Assembly: GCF_019320115.1 (NCBI RefSeq)
Contig: NC_089593.1
Coordinates: forward strand, 32,692,536 to 32,756,535
Reading direction: 5' to 3'
Origin: Miscanthus floridulus
Lineage: Eukaryota > Streptophyta > Magnoliopsida > Poales > Poaceae
DNA length: 64,000 nt
The position numbers and the translations under genes were made by a program. Below, in pieces: positions 1 through 9,664 of the stretch. Each line of letters begins with the position of its first letter. Within the stretch, counting starts at the first letter, position 1. The notes under the pieces were generated by a model. It worked only from the letters and a program-made list of their open reading frames with translations. It made no database searches and was not told the DNA's origin.

Positions 1-380
1 TACCAGACTTCATCAGCAGACCTTACTACCTTCCCTATGTTTCCATGTAGTACTTGGAAAAATTAGCAGAGGAGTAAACAAAGTTCCATTTGATCTATAT
101 CACATTGCATGGTGCACTAAAGTCTAGCCCGTGTTGTTTCTCAACGGCTGGACAATCTTACGCACCGACCCAGATTTAAAAATAGGGCCCAAACATAAAA
201 TTGTAAATGACACAGTAACAAGCATCACAGGAAAATGAGGAAAAACGAGATTTGCTCGTATGAACTCGTCGCTGCATGGTTCTTGCAAGTTCAACTAATT
301 TTATCAAATACATGCAAATAAGAGGAGAGCAGTGCCATCCCACTACTCAATGTCATCCAACTACTACCAAGACATACTAG

Positions 381-442
381 TTCTAACTACAGATGATTAA
401 CATGACTTCATACTATTTCTAACTACAGATGATTAACATGAC
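381..442. repeat. Tandem duplication, 26-bp core at 36-bp spacing
   Basis: The 26 bases at 381-406 recur at 417-442 without a mismatch. The spacing is 36 bp, so this looks like a recent slippage duplication in non-coding sequence. Confidence 0.85.
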
Positions 443-1531
443 ATCTGCAAGGTAAACCTGGCTGGGTTGAACCCAGCAAACCTATCCACCATGCAGAATC
501 GGCGCGGCCGAATGATCCCTTCAGACCATCCAGCCCTGGTTCCTCGCCAGTGCGCGACGCCGGGCAATCTTCTTGTCGAGGGCGTACGTCCCCTATGGGT
601 GGAGGTTGGACCAAGTGAGGACATGCTTCCTAACAAAAGGTTGTATCCAACCATAGGACGCACTTTGTGGGCAAAGGGGGCACACCAACTAGCCATAGCG
701 GCTGGCGCGTATCATCAGCTTTCGGCTCCTAGGGATGCGAGTTGCGTACCCATGCCGATGATCGTCCTCCGAGTCCGTCGTAATGTATCCCGGAGAGCGC
801 TCGGACATGTCCTCAGTGGACACCGAGCAGGAACGTGACAATACATGAGCCCCGCTCAAGATGTGGACTAGCAAGAGCAGAGGAGGCCACGTGGCCTACG
901 ATGATAGCAAAGTGGAGTGCACCAGGAGTGGCGGTGGCGAGGGAACCACTGGTGCTAGTGGCACCAGCGTTGTTGTCGAGGGTGATGGGGAGAGCAATGG
1001 CAGTCTATGAGACGGTAGGTGGGAGAGCAACGAGAACACCGGTCTCCCGCGGCTGGACGTCGACGCTGCCTCCGCTAACACCAAAGCAGGGCGCACCATC
1101 GGCCCCCCTCCTCTGAAGCGGGGAGAGCCAGTGCTCTGGAGGGAGCGGGGACCGGAGCCAGGTGACCCTTTTTCAAGTAGCGCTTCATGGGCACGGCCTT
1201 AGTGGAAAGCGACGGGGAGGCGGAGTTCGAGACTTTGTGAGGCGAGGCGAGGGTTTTTGCGCAATGCAAGGTGGAATTAAACAATGGGAGCGAGGCCAGG
1301 CTTTATGTATACACAGGGAGGACCTTCTGTATGCGGTCCAATCGAAGCAGTCACAACAGTGCGGTCCAATCTGGGCGTCCGGGCCAATCAAATTTACACT
1401 GCTCGGACTATGAGCCGTGCATACGGTTTACAAGAAACAGCAAATGTCATTTCAACACCAATGGCTCCTTTGTTCTGCATCACAGGTAAACAGTCAAACT
1501 TAAAATTGTAAACGACACAGTAACAGGCATC

Positions 1532-1536
1532 ACAAG
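1532..1536. repeat. E1 left target-site duplication (ACAAG)
   Basis: Five bases abutting the 5' LTR. They pair with ATAGG at 7208-7212; both are one substitution from ACAGG at the paralogous empty site 227-231. Confidence 0.7.
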
Positions 1537-1655
1537 TGTTGGGACATGCCATATTCATATGGGCCAAGTCCCCTAGAAGAGGCCCAACTAGCGCCATTGG
1601 AGTGGCATGTAAAACCCACCCCCATCGAGGGGTCGCTTGTAAATTTCCGTTTGCC

Positions 1656-1662
1656 TATATAA
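1656..1662 (+). promoter_or_regulatory. E1 5' LTR TATA box
   Basis: TATATAA in the LTR, conserved in the 3' copy at 6677-6683, about 20 bases upstream of a conserved ATGAGG segment. It is the likely core promoter of E1. Confidence 0.6.
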
Positions 1663-1756
1663 TGCCAAGAACATGAGGGCAACATGGCCCTCTCTTCTCC
1701 CACTATTTTTTCGCAAATCCTAGCCGTCGCCTCACTCTCCCCCTACGCGTGTTGAG

Positions 1757-2085
1757 GCCTTCGTCAGAGCCTTCTCCAGCCGGGCCTTCGTCGGAGCCTT
1801 CTCCGGCTGGGCCTTCGTCGCCAGCCTTGTTCGGCCAGGCCTTCGTCGCCAGCCTTCTTCAGCTGGGCCTTCGTCGAAACCTTCTCCGGTCAGGCCTTCG
1901 TCAGAGCCTTCTCCGGTCGGGCCTTCATCGCCAGCCTTATCCGCATGGGCCTTCGTCGGAGCCTTCTCTGGCCAGGCCTTTGTCGGAGCCTTCTCTGGCC
2001 AGGCCTTTGTCGCCAGCTTTCTCCGACTAGGCCTTCGTCGCCAGCCTTCTCCGGCCAGGCCTTCGTCGGAGCCTTTTCTGGCCAA
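1757..2085. repeat. 27/28-bp tandem array in E1 5' LTR, 12 units
   Basis: Twelve units each begin with GCCTTCGTC or a variant. They are 27 or 28 bp long, with the 28-bp units at positions 3, 4, 7, 10 and 11. A partial unit follows at 2086. The array covers more than half of the LTR and keeps several frames open by composition. Confidence 0.9.
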
Positions 2086-3879
2086 GCCTTCATCGGTAGA
2101 CCTTCTCCGCACCAAGAAGCCTCCACCTCTCCAACCTGTTGGGGACGCTTGTCCCAACATTAACGGCCACCGTGCTCGGCATGAATAATTTTTTTGAGGC
2201 AGTGGAGGTTTGATTCTATGAGAACCTCTAAGGAAAGGTAAAATTATTGGGGCAAAGGTATGATCTCCTTAAACCTTGGTACGTTCAGTTTCAATTTCAC
2301 CCACTTTTTCCAGAAAAATCACCTAAACTCTTTTTCAACCTTCGACCATTTTTATTAAGAAAAAAAACCCTTTGGTCGTTTTTTCTAAAGAAAAAAATCT
2401 GCAAAAACAACCGTGCCTTCGGCCATTTTTGTTAAAAAAAAGAAATTAGCCAAAAAGGTTTAAAGCCTTGGGCTGTTTAATAAAAGTGCCTTCGGCCATC
2501 TTAGGTAAAAGAAAACGAACCACTGAAGTTCCTAAGGCCTTCGCCTTTTTTTTCTCAAGTCACCAAAAGGAATAAAGTCTCCGGCCCTTGTTGCAAAAAA
2601 AAAAACATAATATATAAATCACCCAAGCTCCAAAAGCCTTCGGCTGCTTTTGTAAACAAAAAAAAATCTCCGAAGCAAGGAAGGCCCGAGCTCTAGATGT
2701 ACGAGAGATTTCTTCATGTACTACTAGTTAACCTGCAGAAAACCCAAGCTTTTTGTTGAGCCAATGCAGTCCCGCTCTACTATCTCTCCCGTCCCGAAGC
2801 AGGGCCATGGGCACGTCAAGACGTCATTAACCTGACGCGGCAATCGTCATCGCACCAGCTAGAACGCAAGCTCGTAGGCCGGCGCCGTGTCGTCCTGTAC
2901 GGAGGTCCCCGATCTTTCGGCCGAGAAGCAACGAGGGCCGTGCGGCAGCCTACGCAAAGCTCCCGGCTATCCAAGCCTCAGACCACCAGCCTCAACGAGC
3001 CTATCGAAATCGAAGGTCCGGGTGACCGAAGGTCCACCCGCCCAAGCCCAAGTCGAAGGCCCAGGTAACTGAGTCTACATGCTAACCAAGAAAACCACGT
3101 TCCTGTGCGTGTGCAGGTCATACTTACACAAAGAAGGCTGTAACTCTCACGTCTCTCGGAGGCTGAAATTTTGGGATTGGATTTCTCGACGGCTCCCATA
3201 TTGATCCTTCGAATAACATTCTCGGAGGCTTCACGATTATTTTGGGTCTCGGGCTGACGGTCACGCAGAATCCCTTTAATTTGCGAAGGGAACACAGGTG
3301 CTACTTCTCTTCTTAAATCCGTACATTCATTCCATCAGAAACTTGTGCCAATATTCTACTCTGTCATTTAGTTGGCATCTATAAAATTGTGTACTATCTT
3401 TCTTGTTCTAGTGACCTTTTTTACATATGTTCCAAGTATTCCTTTGCAGCAACTAAATCAACCCAAAAGTGAGTATTTCTCGCCAGCTTATAATGTCTTA
3501 ATGATTTTGCTCTTGTGATTTACTTCGTCACAATTTCAATCTAACCTTTGTCTCTCAAGACAAATTTCAAAAAATTGACCCACGCTTACAACTTGTCACC
3601 AATGTAACCAAGAAAGTTGTTGCGGCCTTCGCCACATCAAAAGCATAGCCTGAGTGGCCATTAATGCTTGGCCCTAACTGGCTAACTTAAAACACTTTTT
3701 CTATTACTTTTGTTGAATCCCTATTTGTTATCAACATGCAGGTCATCACTACTGTAAGTATTATTTATCCTCTAACCTAACCCCGTAGAGTATATTTTTC
3801 ATCGTTTTATGCACGTTTTCACCTTCCCAAGCCGAATCAGTCGGTACTCTCTATCAGCCAGTGGTTCTCATTAATTGTT

Positions 3880-4570
3880 CAGCCTTCGTCGTACATCTGT
3901 CTAGTTCTTAAGTTTGCATCAGTCAGTACCCTCCGTCAGTTAGCAGTTCTCATGGAATATTCAACCTTCGTCAGATACTTCAGTGGCCTTCGACAGTCAG
4001 CGACCTTCGTCAGTCATGGTCTTCATCAGTCAGTGACCTTCATCTATAATTGGCAATCATCAGTTATTAGCCTTCGTGAGTTATTGGCTTTCATGATTTG
4101 TCAGTGGCCTTCACCTAGCATTGGTTCTTAGCAGCCTTTGTCAGTTATTGGCCTTCGGCAGTCAATGTCTTTCATCATTTGTCAGTGGCCCTCATCTATC
4201 ATTGGTTCTCAGTAGCCTTCATCAGTTATCAGCCTTCGCTAGTCAACAACCTTCATCAGTCAGTTGCCTTCAACAGTTAGTGGCCTTCATCTATCATTGG
4301 GTATCATTAGTATATAGCCTTCGTCAGTCATTGGCATTCATCAGTTAGTGGCCTTCGTCTATCATTGGATGTCCTCAGTCAGCAACCTTCGGCAGTCATT
4401 GGCCTTCGACATTCAGCAGCTTTCGACATTCAGCAGCCTTCGTTAGCCAGCAGTCTTCGCCATTTAGTAGCTTTCGTCAGTTGGTAGCCTTCGTCATTCA
4501 GCAGCCTTCGTCAGTTGGCAACCTTCGTCAGTTTGCAGCCTTCGTCATTCAGCAGCCTTCTAGTCAACGA
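3880..4570. repeat. Degenerate ~17-bp tandem array in E1
   Basis: About 700 bp built from variants of CAGCCTTCGTCAGTTGG and CAGCCTTCGTCATTCAG. The array is most regular at 4480-4560, where the period is 17 bp, and more diverged upstream. Confidence 0.8.
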
Positions 4571-4988
4571 CCTCTATCAGAAATTGACTTTCGACAGACA
4601 CCCAACCTTCGAACCCACAAACACTAACATGCTTTCCTCTTTCTTGCAGGTTATATTATTCATTTTTTAGTTTTTTATAATATGCATTAACCGAATTTTA
4701 TCTAAGCTAACCTTCGTAGGGAACTGATCCTTTTTATGTTCAATGTTACAAGTCACATCTATAACCTTGTAGGTTCTTGAATGGCAGCCTTCACTAGCCA
4801 TCCGAAACTACAACCCTCTCATTCGAGGGCATTATTTCTTATATACAGAGCTTATCTTTTGTTCAAGCATAACCATCATTTTTGCAAGGTGTATGATATG
4901 TTTACCCCTTTTAATATTTTCATGCAAATGCACTTACTTGCATCATCACATACATACATGCATTACATAAATGCATTGCACCACGGTA

Positions 4989-5120
4989 ACCCGACGAAGA
5001 CCTGTCCATGATCAGGCATTAGGGCCGTCACTCTCAAAAGCTTCAAAAAGCTTTACCCGACAAAGACCTATCTACAGCAGGCATCGAGACCTTCGCTCTC
5101 TCAAAACCTTCAAAAACTTC
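4989..5120. repeat. 66-bp tandem duplication in E1
   Basis: Two copies start ACCCGACGAAG at 4989 and ACCCGACAAAG at 5055, each followed by similar ACCT, GGCAT and CTTCAAAA phrases. Confidence 0.7.
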
Positions 5121-5345
5121 ACCCCTTGCATATTATATGAAATGACTAATCATCTTTTGCAGCAAGTAGGAAGCCAGTGTCTTTCTGAGTGTCAAAAGAC
5201 TTGCAAGCAAGTCGATATTCGACGAAGCAATAACGCCCAACCTAAGTGCCTAAAAAATACAAGAGATCAACTCAGGTGCATTTTCACGTGACTTCTTCAG
5301 CCTTCGGCATGCGGCATCGACGCCTACATTGGCATCGCCTTCATC

Positions 5346-5660
5346 ATGACGGGCTTCGCCACCATCTTCAGTGACTTCACCAACATCGCCTCCACCAAAA
5401 CACCTTTTTCAGGAGGGCCTTCGCCAAACAACTTTGCAAGAGGGCCTTCGCCATCACATTCAACATCTACACCAACCTCGCCTCTGCCAAACACCTTTGT
5501 AGGAGGGTCTTCGCAAATAGTCATGGCAAACCAGGATGACTCGCATGAGGGGGCTTCATCGAGACCTTCGTCCTCAACACCAATATCTACTCCACGAAGC
5601 ACCTTTGCAGGAGGGGCTTCACCACCATCTTCACCTATCACAACGGCTTGAGAGCCTTCG
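5346..5660. repeat. Interspersed GGAGGGCCTTCGCC repeats in E1
   Basis: The phrase AGGAGGGCCTTCGCC or a variant recurs about four times, separated by ACACCTTTG and ACCATC phrases. The ORFs across it are frame-open by composition. Confidence 0.6.
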
Positions 5661-5940
5661 CCAAAACCTCCAACATCAATGCCCACAATAACTTAATTAT
5701 CATTATCACCAAGATCAAGGGGTTTCATCAACTCCTTCGACATCAAGGTCTACCACACCTTCGTCAACCACTTCAACTCAAGGGGCTCATTGGCAACTCT
5801 AGTCATAACATCTACTTCCACTACTACGACTACATCGACTACACCTTCATCACAAGCACCGGCCAAGAGGGGCTAAGGGAGCATATCGGAGGACCAGCAA
5901 CTCCGGAACGTGAAGTCTTTTTGCCCGGCGCTCATGAGAA

Positions 5941-6165
5941 GGACTTGAAGATGAAGGCCTCTACGCCGAAAAGCCTCAAAGATGAAGACCTCCATGCCGA
6001 GAAGGCCACGAAGATGAAGACCTCCACCCCAAGAAGGCCTTGGAGATGAAGACCTCCTCGCTAAGAAGGCTTGGAGATGAGGACCATCGCACTGAGAAGG
6101 CCTTGAAGATGAAGACCTCCATACCAAGAAAGGCTTAGAAATAAAGACCTCCGTTCCAAGAAGAT
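5941..6165. repeat. ~33-bp purine-rich tandem array in E1
   Basis: About seven units carry the core GAAGATGAAGACCTCC followed by a CC(A/G)AGAAG-type tail. The strand asymmetry (purine-rich on plus) contrasts with the other E1 arrays. Confidence 0.75.
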
Positions 6166-6676
6166 CTCAGAGCTAGAGACCTACGCGTCGAGAAGATGTT
6201 GAAGGAGAAGGCCTTGAAGAAGAAGGCCTATGCGCTAAGCAAAGACAAGGTACCATGTCATAGAAGTGGAGAACGAAGCCAAAGCCCAAAGGTGAAGACA
6301 CTCGGAAGAACAAGGCACTCAGAGGTAGATGCCTCAGGACTTAGAACATGTATAGGTTAGAGTCGTGCACGTGCTCTTTTCTCCATGCCCTTTTTTCCCA
6401 TAGGGTTTTTGGGTTAGAGTTTTTAGTGAGGCGTGCATGTGTGTGGTTTGTGAAGCGTAGTTCTCGCAATCAAGGTTCAAGTTGTATTGTGCCTCTTCTA
6501 TTATGAGCATCTACTAGTTCATGTAGTACCGGCCATAACATAGTAGATGAGGGCTACTATTGGGACATGCCATATTCATATGGGCCAAGTCCCCTAGAAG
6601 AGGCCCAACTAGCACCATTGGAGTGGCATGTAAAACCCACCCCCACTGAGGGGTCGCTTGTAAATTTCCACTTGCC

Positions 6677-6683
6677 TATATAA
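6677..6683 (+). promoter_or_regulatory. E1 3' LTR TATA box
   Basis: TATATAA, the counterpart of 1656-1662. Confidence 0.55.
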
Positions 6684-6777
6684 TGCCAAGAACATGAGGA
6701 CAAGGGGGCTCTTTCTTCTCCCACTATTTTTTCGCAAACCCTAGCCGCCTCCTCACTCTCCCCCTACGCGTTTTGAG

Positions 6778-7133
6778 GCCTTCATCGGAGCCTTCTGTAG
6801 CCAGACCTTTGTTAGAGCCTTCCCTGGCCAGGCTTTCATCATCAGCCTTCTCCGGCCAGGCCTTTGTCACCAGCCTTCTTCGGCCGGGCCTTTATCGGAG
6901 CTTTCTTTGGCCAAGCCTTCGTCAGATCCTTCTCTGGACGGGCCTTCGTAGCCAGTCTTCTTTGGTCGGGCCTTCATTGGAGCCTTCTCTAGCCAGGCCT
7001 ACGTCGAAGCCTTCTCTGGCTAGGCCTTTGTCGCAGCCTTCTCTAGCCAGGCCTTCATCGTCAGCCTTCTCCGCCCAGGGCTTTGTCGCCAACCTTATCC
7101 GGTCGGGCCTTCGTCGGAGCCTTCTCCAGCCAA
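6778..7133. repeat. 27/28-bp tandem array in E1 3' LTR, 13 units
   Basis: Thirteen units, with the 28-bp ones at positions 3, 4, 7, 11 and 12. Compared with the 5' LTR, one extra 27-bp unit sits in the block after unit 7. Confidence 0.9.
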
Positions 7134-7207
7134 GCCTTCATCGGTAGACCTTCTCTGCACCAAGAAGCCTCAACCTCTCCAACTTGTTCAGGACACTTGT
7201 CCCAACA

Positions 7208-7212
7208 ATAGG
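7208..7212. repeat. E1 right target-site duplication (ATAGG)
   Basis: Five bases abutting the 3' LTR, partner of 1532-1536. The following GAAAATGAGGAAAAAC continues the pre-insertion sequence seen at 230-246. Confidence 0.7.
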
Positions 7213-7852
7213 AAAATGAGGAAAAACTACGGAGGATACTGTCAGACGTGTTCAAATATACAGAGGTCGGACTTTCTTACGTGTGCAATAACATTTTAAC
7301 ACAAATGGCTCCTCTGTCCTGCATTAGACTGAGGCAAGACTTGCCCCTTGCTGCAAGGTTCTTGCAAGTTCAACAAAGATTGACATAGACATTCATATAA
7401 ATACTTCATATATTAGCAAGGGTTCATCGTATGAGCGCAACACATACAATACATGACTTCGTGCTATCCCATAGATCAAAGCTAGTCATGGTACTACTAG
7501 TACTACCAACAAATAGGACCCAAAGCACACAAAATCTCAATGTGGTCAAATCAGTTTGGTCTTGTTGAGATATTTGAGGTCATGAGGATGAAATTAATCT
7601 ACTAGAATATTCCTAACACGTGTAGTATTAGAAACTGTTTGACCAACCCCTTGAATCTGGGATGGCATTTATTGTCAGTCATCTAAGGTCCTCTACATTT
7701 GAAGCGATTCCACTTCCAATTCCATCTCGTAACTACCCCCTGTTCATCCTGTAGCTATTTAATACCGGGTTCCCTTTGAATCGTCCTTACTCCAACTCCA
7801 ACCCAATTCAAATCACAAACTAAGCCACTAGACCCATAGAGTAACCATCGCC
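7213..7852. other. Duplicated flank of the paralogous gene array
   Basis: 7300-7590 resembles 8980-9310, the 3' flank and C-terminal end of the 9278-9664 gene, including the ATGACTTCGTG and GATCAAAG phrases. From about 7600 the similarity is lost and sequence leading to the RING-H2 remnant begins. No separate gene is seen. Confidence 0.55.
7538..7592 (-). pseudogene. C-terminal fragment of the 128-residue paralogue family
   Basis: The minus-strand frame here reads PHDLKYLNKTKLI followed by a stop. It corresponds to the C-terminus of the 9278-9664 protein (SPYDLNYLNKTKLIRRH). No upstream part survives: the sequence diverges at about 7593. It is a truncated paralogue, which shows that the family was tandemly duplicated here before decay. 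Confidence 0.65.
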
Positions 7853-8597
7853 ATGAGCTCCGCCGGAGAACCTACTGCCCAGTTTTCCACTTTCAAACAC
7901 CGCATCAAGTCAAGAACGATGTCGAAGAACATCTTCACCATCAAGGATCCATTTGGCGAGAGCAGCATTGAAGCATCATTCTCTGTGACCCTAGAATGCA
8001 CGGTGACCAAGACCCTCAAAGCCGGCGGTCACTGGTAGCCGGTGCACCTCCTATACAAAGGAGGCAGCGCCACTAGGATCTTGAAGGCAAATCAAGCCAT
8101 GGGCATCCTCGATGACTAGGAAGGTGTCTGTGATGTATTCCGTGACTTGATGAAGACATTCACGCGGCTGCAGCAACTCAACCTCACCAATAAGCAGTGG
8201 GAGGACATCCTTCTAGAGCCCAAGGTTACTAAACTCGTGGCCCTGGCACGCGAGGCCTGCTAGGATGGCTAAATCACCCACGTGATGCTTGAGCTTTAGG
8301 TCGATGAACAATTCAAGTTCATTGCGTCCAAGGCGTTCTTGACGCTCTGCGCAGAGGCGGCAAGCGCCAGCGGGTTGTCAAGACTGCAACATCTGCCTGG
8401 AGAATGAAACATCTAATCCTGCGGCCGGCTATGCTGTGGAAATGCCCGGCTGTGGTCACGCATTCCATCGCAAGTGCATCATCAAGTGGTTCGGCAGGAG
8501 ATCCACCTACCCGATGTGCCGACAAGATTTATCTACGTACCTTGACCTAGTAGTACAGAGATTCCTCTTGACTTCATCTAAGAAGATTATTGATTAA
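7853..8597 (+). pseudogene. Broken RING-H2 finger protein gene
   Basis: The ATG at 7853 opens a 61-residue N-terminus (starting MSSAGEPTAQFSTFKHRI). The same frame continues past the first stop (8036-8038) with four further in-frame stops. A frame change follows just before a RING-type domain that starts at 8382. The domain shows CNIC, then GCGHAFHRKC, then YPMC, matching C-x2-C ... C-x-H-x2-H-x2-C ... C-x2-C except that the cysteine before PMC is tyrosine (TAC). RING-H2 proteins of this layout usually act as E3 ubiquitin ligases, with the finger binding zinc and contacting the E2. Five stops, one frameshift and a lost zinc ligand make this copy non-functional. The final stop is at 8595-8597. 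I identify the RING class firmly and the exact subfamily not at all. Confidence 0.85.
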
Positions 8598-9277
8598 GCT
8601 AATTATTTTTTGTTGTATAAAATACTAATTACGCATCATACTTCTCTATATATATTTATTTTGGTCAAAATTCAGAATCTTTGAATAAATCTCCGCTCTA
8701 TCGCTATAACCACCGCGATCTCGTCCGCAACTCCGCTTGTTTTCCTTCCTTCCCGGAGCTCTCCCATTCTCTCTACAGATCTAAACCACGAGGAACGTGC
8801 GGTTTGCTTCTCATACATGTGCTCATCACATAAAATACATGACTTTGTGCCATCAGGCCAGACACCTAAGGCAACAAAAAAACAAATAGAAACCAACTGA
8901 GGAAACTTCGTCCACTACAACATCTTCACTGTCCGAGGCATTCAAAAAATGGTAGGCGAACTTTCTTGATTGTTTAGTAACATTTCAACACCAATGGCTC
9001 TTCTATTCTGCATTAGATTAAGGCCAGACTTGCTCCTCGGTTCAAGGTTCTGGCAAGAATAACAAAGTTTGACACAGACATGCAAATAACACAACATATA
9101 TTAGCAAGGGTTTGTACTACATGAACTCAACACATACACTACATGACTTCGTGTAACCCACAGATCAAAGTCGGTCATGGTACTACTGCTGTTGCCGCCG
9201 CCGCTACCGCTACTGCTACTACTACTACTAGTACTACTGATACAAGACAATGAACTATATCCAAAGCACACAAAATC
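8598..9277. other. Spacer and 3' flank of the 9278-9664 gene
   Basis: 8598-8940 is AT-rich, with no supported gene. The 74-residue minus ORF at 8672-8896 has no recognisable features. From about 8950 the sequence matches 7290-7520 (the ACACCAATGGCTC, CTGCATTAGA and ATGACTTCGTG phrases), the shared 3' flank of the paralogue array. Confidence 0.5.
9183..9240. repeat. CTA/CTG/CCG trinucleotide microsatellite
   Basis: Run of TACTACTGCTGTTGCCGCC followed by CTACCGCTACTGCTACTACTA-type triplets, 38 bp downstream (minus sense) of the stop of the 9278-9664 gene. Only a short form is present in the paralogous flank near 7490. Confidence 0.75.
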
Positions 9278-9664
9278 TCAATGTCGTCGAATCAGTTTGG
9301 TCTTGTTGAGATAGTTGAGGTCATAAGGACTTCCAATCAAGTTGAGACGGTGAACCGTCTTGAAAATGACATAGTCTCCACTGACATCAACACTATAGTC
9401 AGAGAGCCGATGGGCATCCAGAACAATGCTACAAAGCACAAAGATTTCTCTAGAATCATGGTCTTCAACAACTCTGGTAATGCGTTGTTGGCCAACAACC
9501 GCACGAACAACGGCTTCAATGGTTAGGCATCGTGCTGCTTGGTCATGTACATGATGCCCCCAAGTCACAAGCAACTTGTTCTGTTCTCCTAGCTCCACAC
9601 CTAGCTGCCAAAACACATCGTTTGTTGTAGAGTACACATCCATGGTATGGTAAATAGTTGCCAT
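9278..9664 (-). CDS. Unknown 128-residue protein, founder of a local paralogue family
   Basis: Complete minus-strand ORF from ATG at 9664 to a stop at 9278-9280, 128 residues. I do not recognise a named domain. The start is supported because an intron acceptor (TTTACAG) ends directly before the ATG and the CACTA-borne paralogue at 23736 has the same arrangement. Conserved features across the three copies in this window are VF-x-x-L-x-V-x-x-G-x-Q near residues 18-29, an (A/E)AV-x-x-x-(V/L)-(L/V)-G block near 50-59, (R)-x-x-(E/Q)-D near 63-68 followed by (E/Y)-(I/V)-FV, and a DVSGDYVIF-like segment near 93-101. No signal peptide or membrane segment is evident, so the protein is probably soluble. 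It is the only ORF in the window that could be an intact host gene. Expression is unproven and it may be a recently silenced copy. Confidence 0.6.
   Translation of the reverse strand: MATIYHTMDVYSTTNDVFWQLGVELGEQNKLLVTWGHHVHDQAARCLTIEAVVRAVVGQQRITRVVEDHDSREIFVLCSIVLDAHRLSDYSVDVSGDYVIFKTVHRLNLIGSPYDLNYLNKTKLIRRH

Larger units (their letters stand above)
1..1536. other. Degenerate low-copy sequence, part of a local duplication
   Basis: No gene is supported here. Several short GC-rich ORFs overlap on both strands between 420 and 1290, but none resembles a known family and none has a paralogue in the window. Parts match other places: 190-300 resembles 1490-1536 plus 7208-7240, and 1375-1460 resembles 10735-10815. 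These matches mark old local duplications in the left 12 kb. The stretch 227-240 keeps the uninterrupted form of the site into which E1 inserted in the neighbouring copy. Confidence 0.5.
1537..2159 (+). repeat. E1 5' LTR (623 bp)
   Basis: Begins TGTTGGGACA and ends TTGTCCCAACA. A TATA motif lies about 120 bp in. The second half is a 27/28-bp tandem array of 12 units. It aligns along its length with 6558-7207. Confidence 0.92.
2160..6557 (+). other. E1 interior, non-coding and repeat-built
   Basis: No retroelement protein domain is visible in any frame. The longest ORFs (for example 5346-5651 and 5648-6049) lie inside tandem repeats and look like products of repeat composition. From 2330 to 2660 a CCTTCGGCC plus A-rich phrase recurs about five times. 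A short ORF at 2887-3072 matches nothing I recognise. I see no convincing primer binding site after 2159. The sequence before 6558 is purine-rich (AGTAGATGAGGGCT) and may be a weak polypurine tract. Confidence 0.7.
1537..7207 (+). mobile_element. E1: non-autonomous LTR retrotransposon
   Basis: Two LTRs (1537-2159 and 6558-7207) flank 4.4 kb of internal sequence. The LTR ends form a TGTTGGGACA / TGTCCCAACA inverted pair; the 3' LTR starts TATTGGGACA. The flanking 5-mers are ACAAG on the left and ATAGG on the right. Each differs by one base from ACAGG, which is present at 227-231 in the uninterrupted paralogous copy, so ACAGG is the likely target duplication. The interior has no gag, protease, reverse transcriptase or integrase signature and is made largely of short repeats with a CCTTCG core. 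It resembles the large non-coding (LARD-like) class in organisation. The orientation is taken from the TATA box in the LTR. Confidence 0.9.
6558..7207 (+). repeat. E1 3' LTR (650 bp)
   Basis: Matches 1537-2159. It begins TATTGGGACA and ends TTGTCCCAACA. It is 27 bp longer than the 5' LTR, which equals the extra tandem unit it contains. Confidence 0.92.

Noticed and set aside
467..838. 123-residue plus ORF and overlapping minus ORFs in GC-rich sequence
   Set aside because: Both strands are open through the same bases, a GC effect. No family match and no paralogue in the local array.
1732..2160. 142-residue minus-strand ORF with KAPTKAWPEKA-like repeats
   Set aside because: It lies entirely in the 27/28-bp LTR array. 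The repeat stays open in several frames by composition, and the paired LTR does not keep the same ORF.
2160..2185. Candidate primer binding site of E1
   Set aside because: The bases after the 5' LTR do not match a plant tRNA 3' end well enough to call one.
3880..4570. CRISPR-like regular repeats
   Set aside because: The repeats are contiguous, degenerate 17-bp units without spacers in a plant retroelement; no cas genes exist.
5648..6049. 133-residue ORF rich in Lys, Met and Thr
   Set aside because: Its 3' part is the 33-bp purine-rich array and its 5' part has no recognisable protein features.
6773..7147. 124-residue plus-strand ORF in the E1 3' LTR
   Set aside because: Same cause: the tandem array leaves the frame open. 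No promoter-to-start arrangement or conservation with the 5' LTR.
9281..9526. 81-residue plus-strand ORF
   Set aside because: It is the antisense shadow of the 9278-9664 gene, whose homology to the other copies is on the minus strand.
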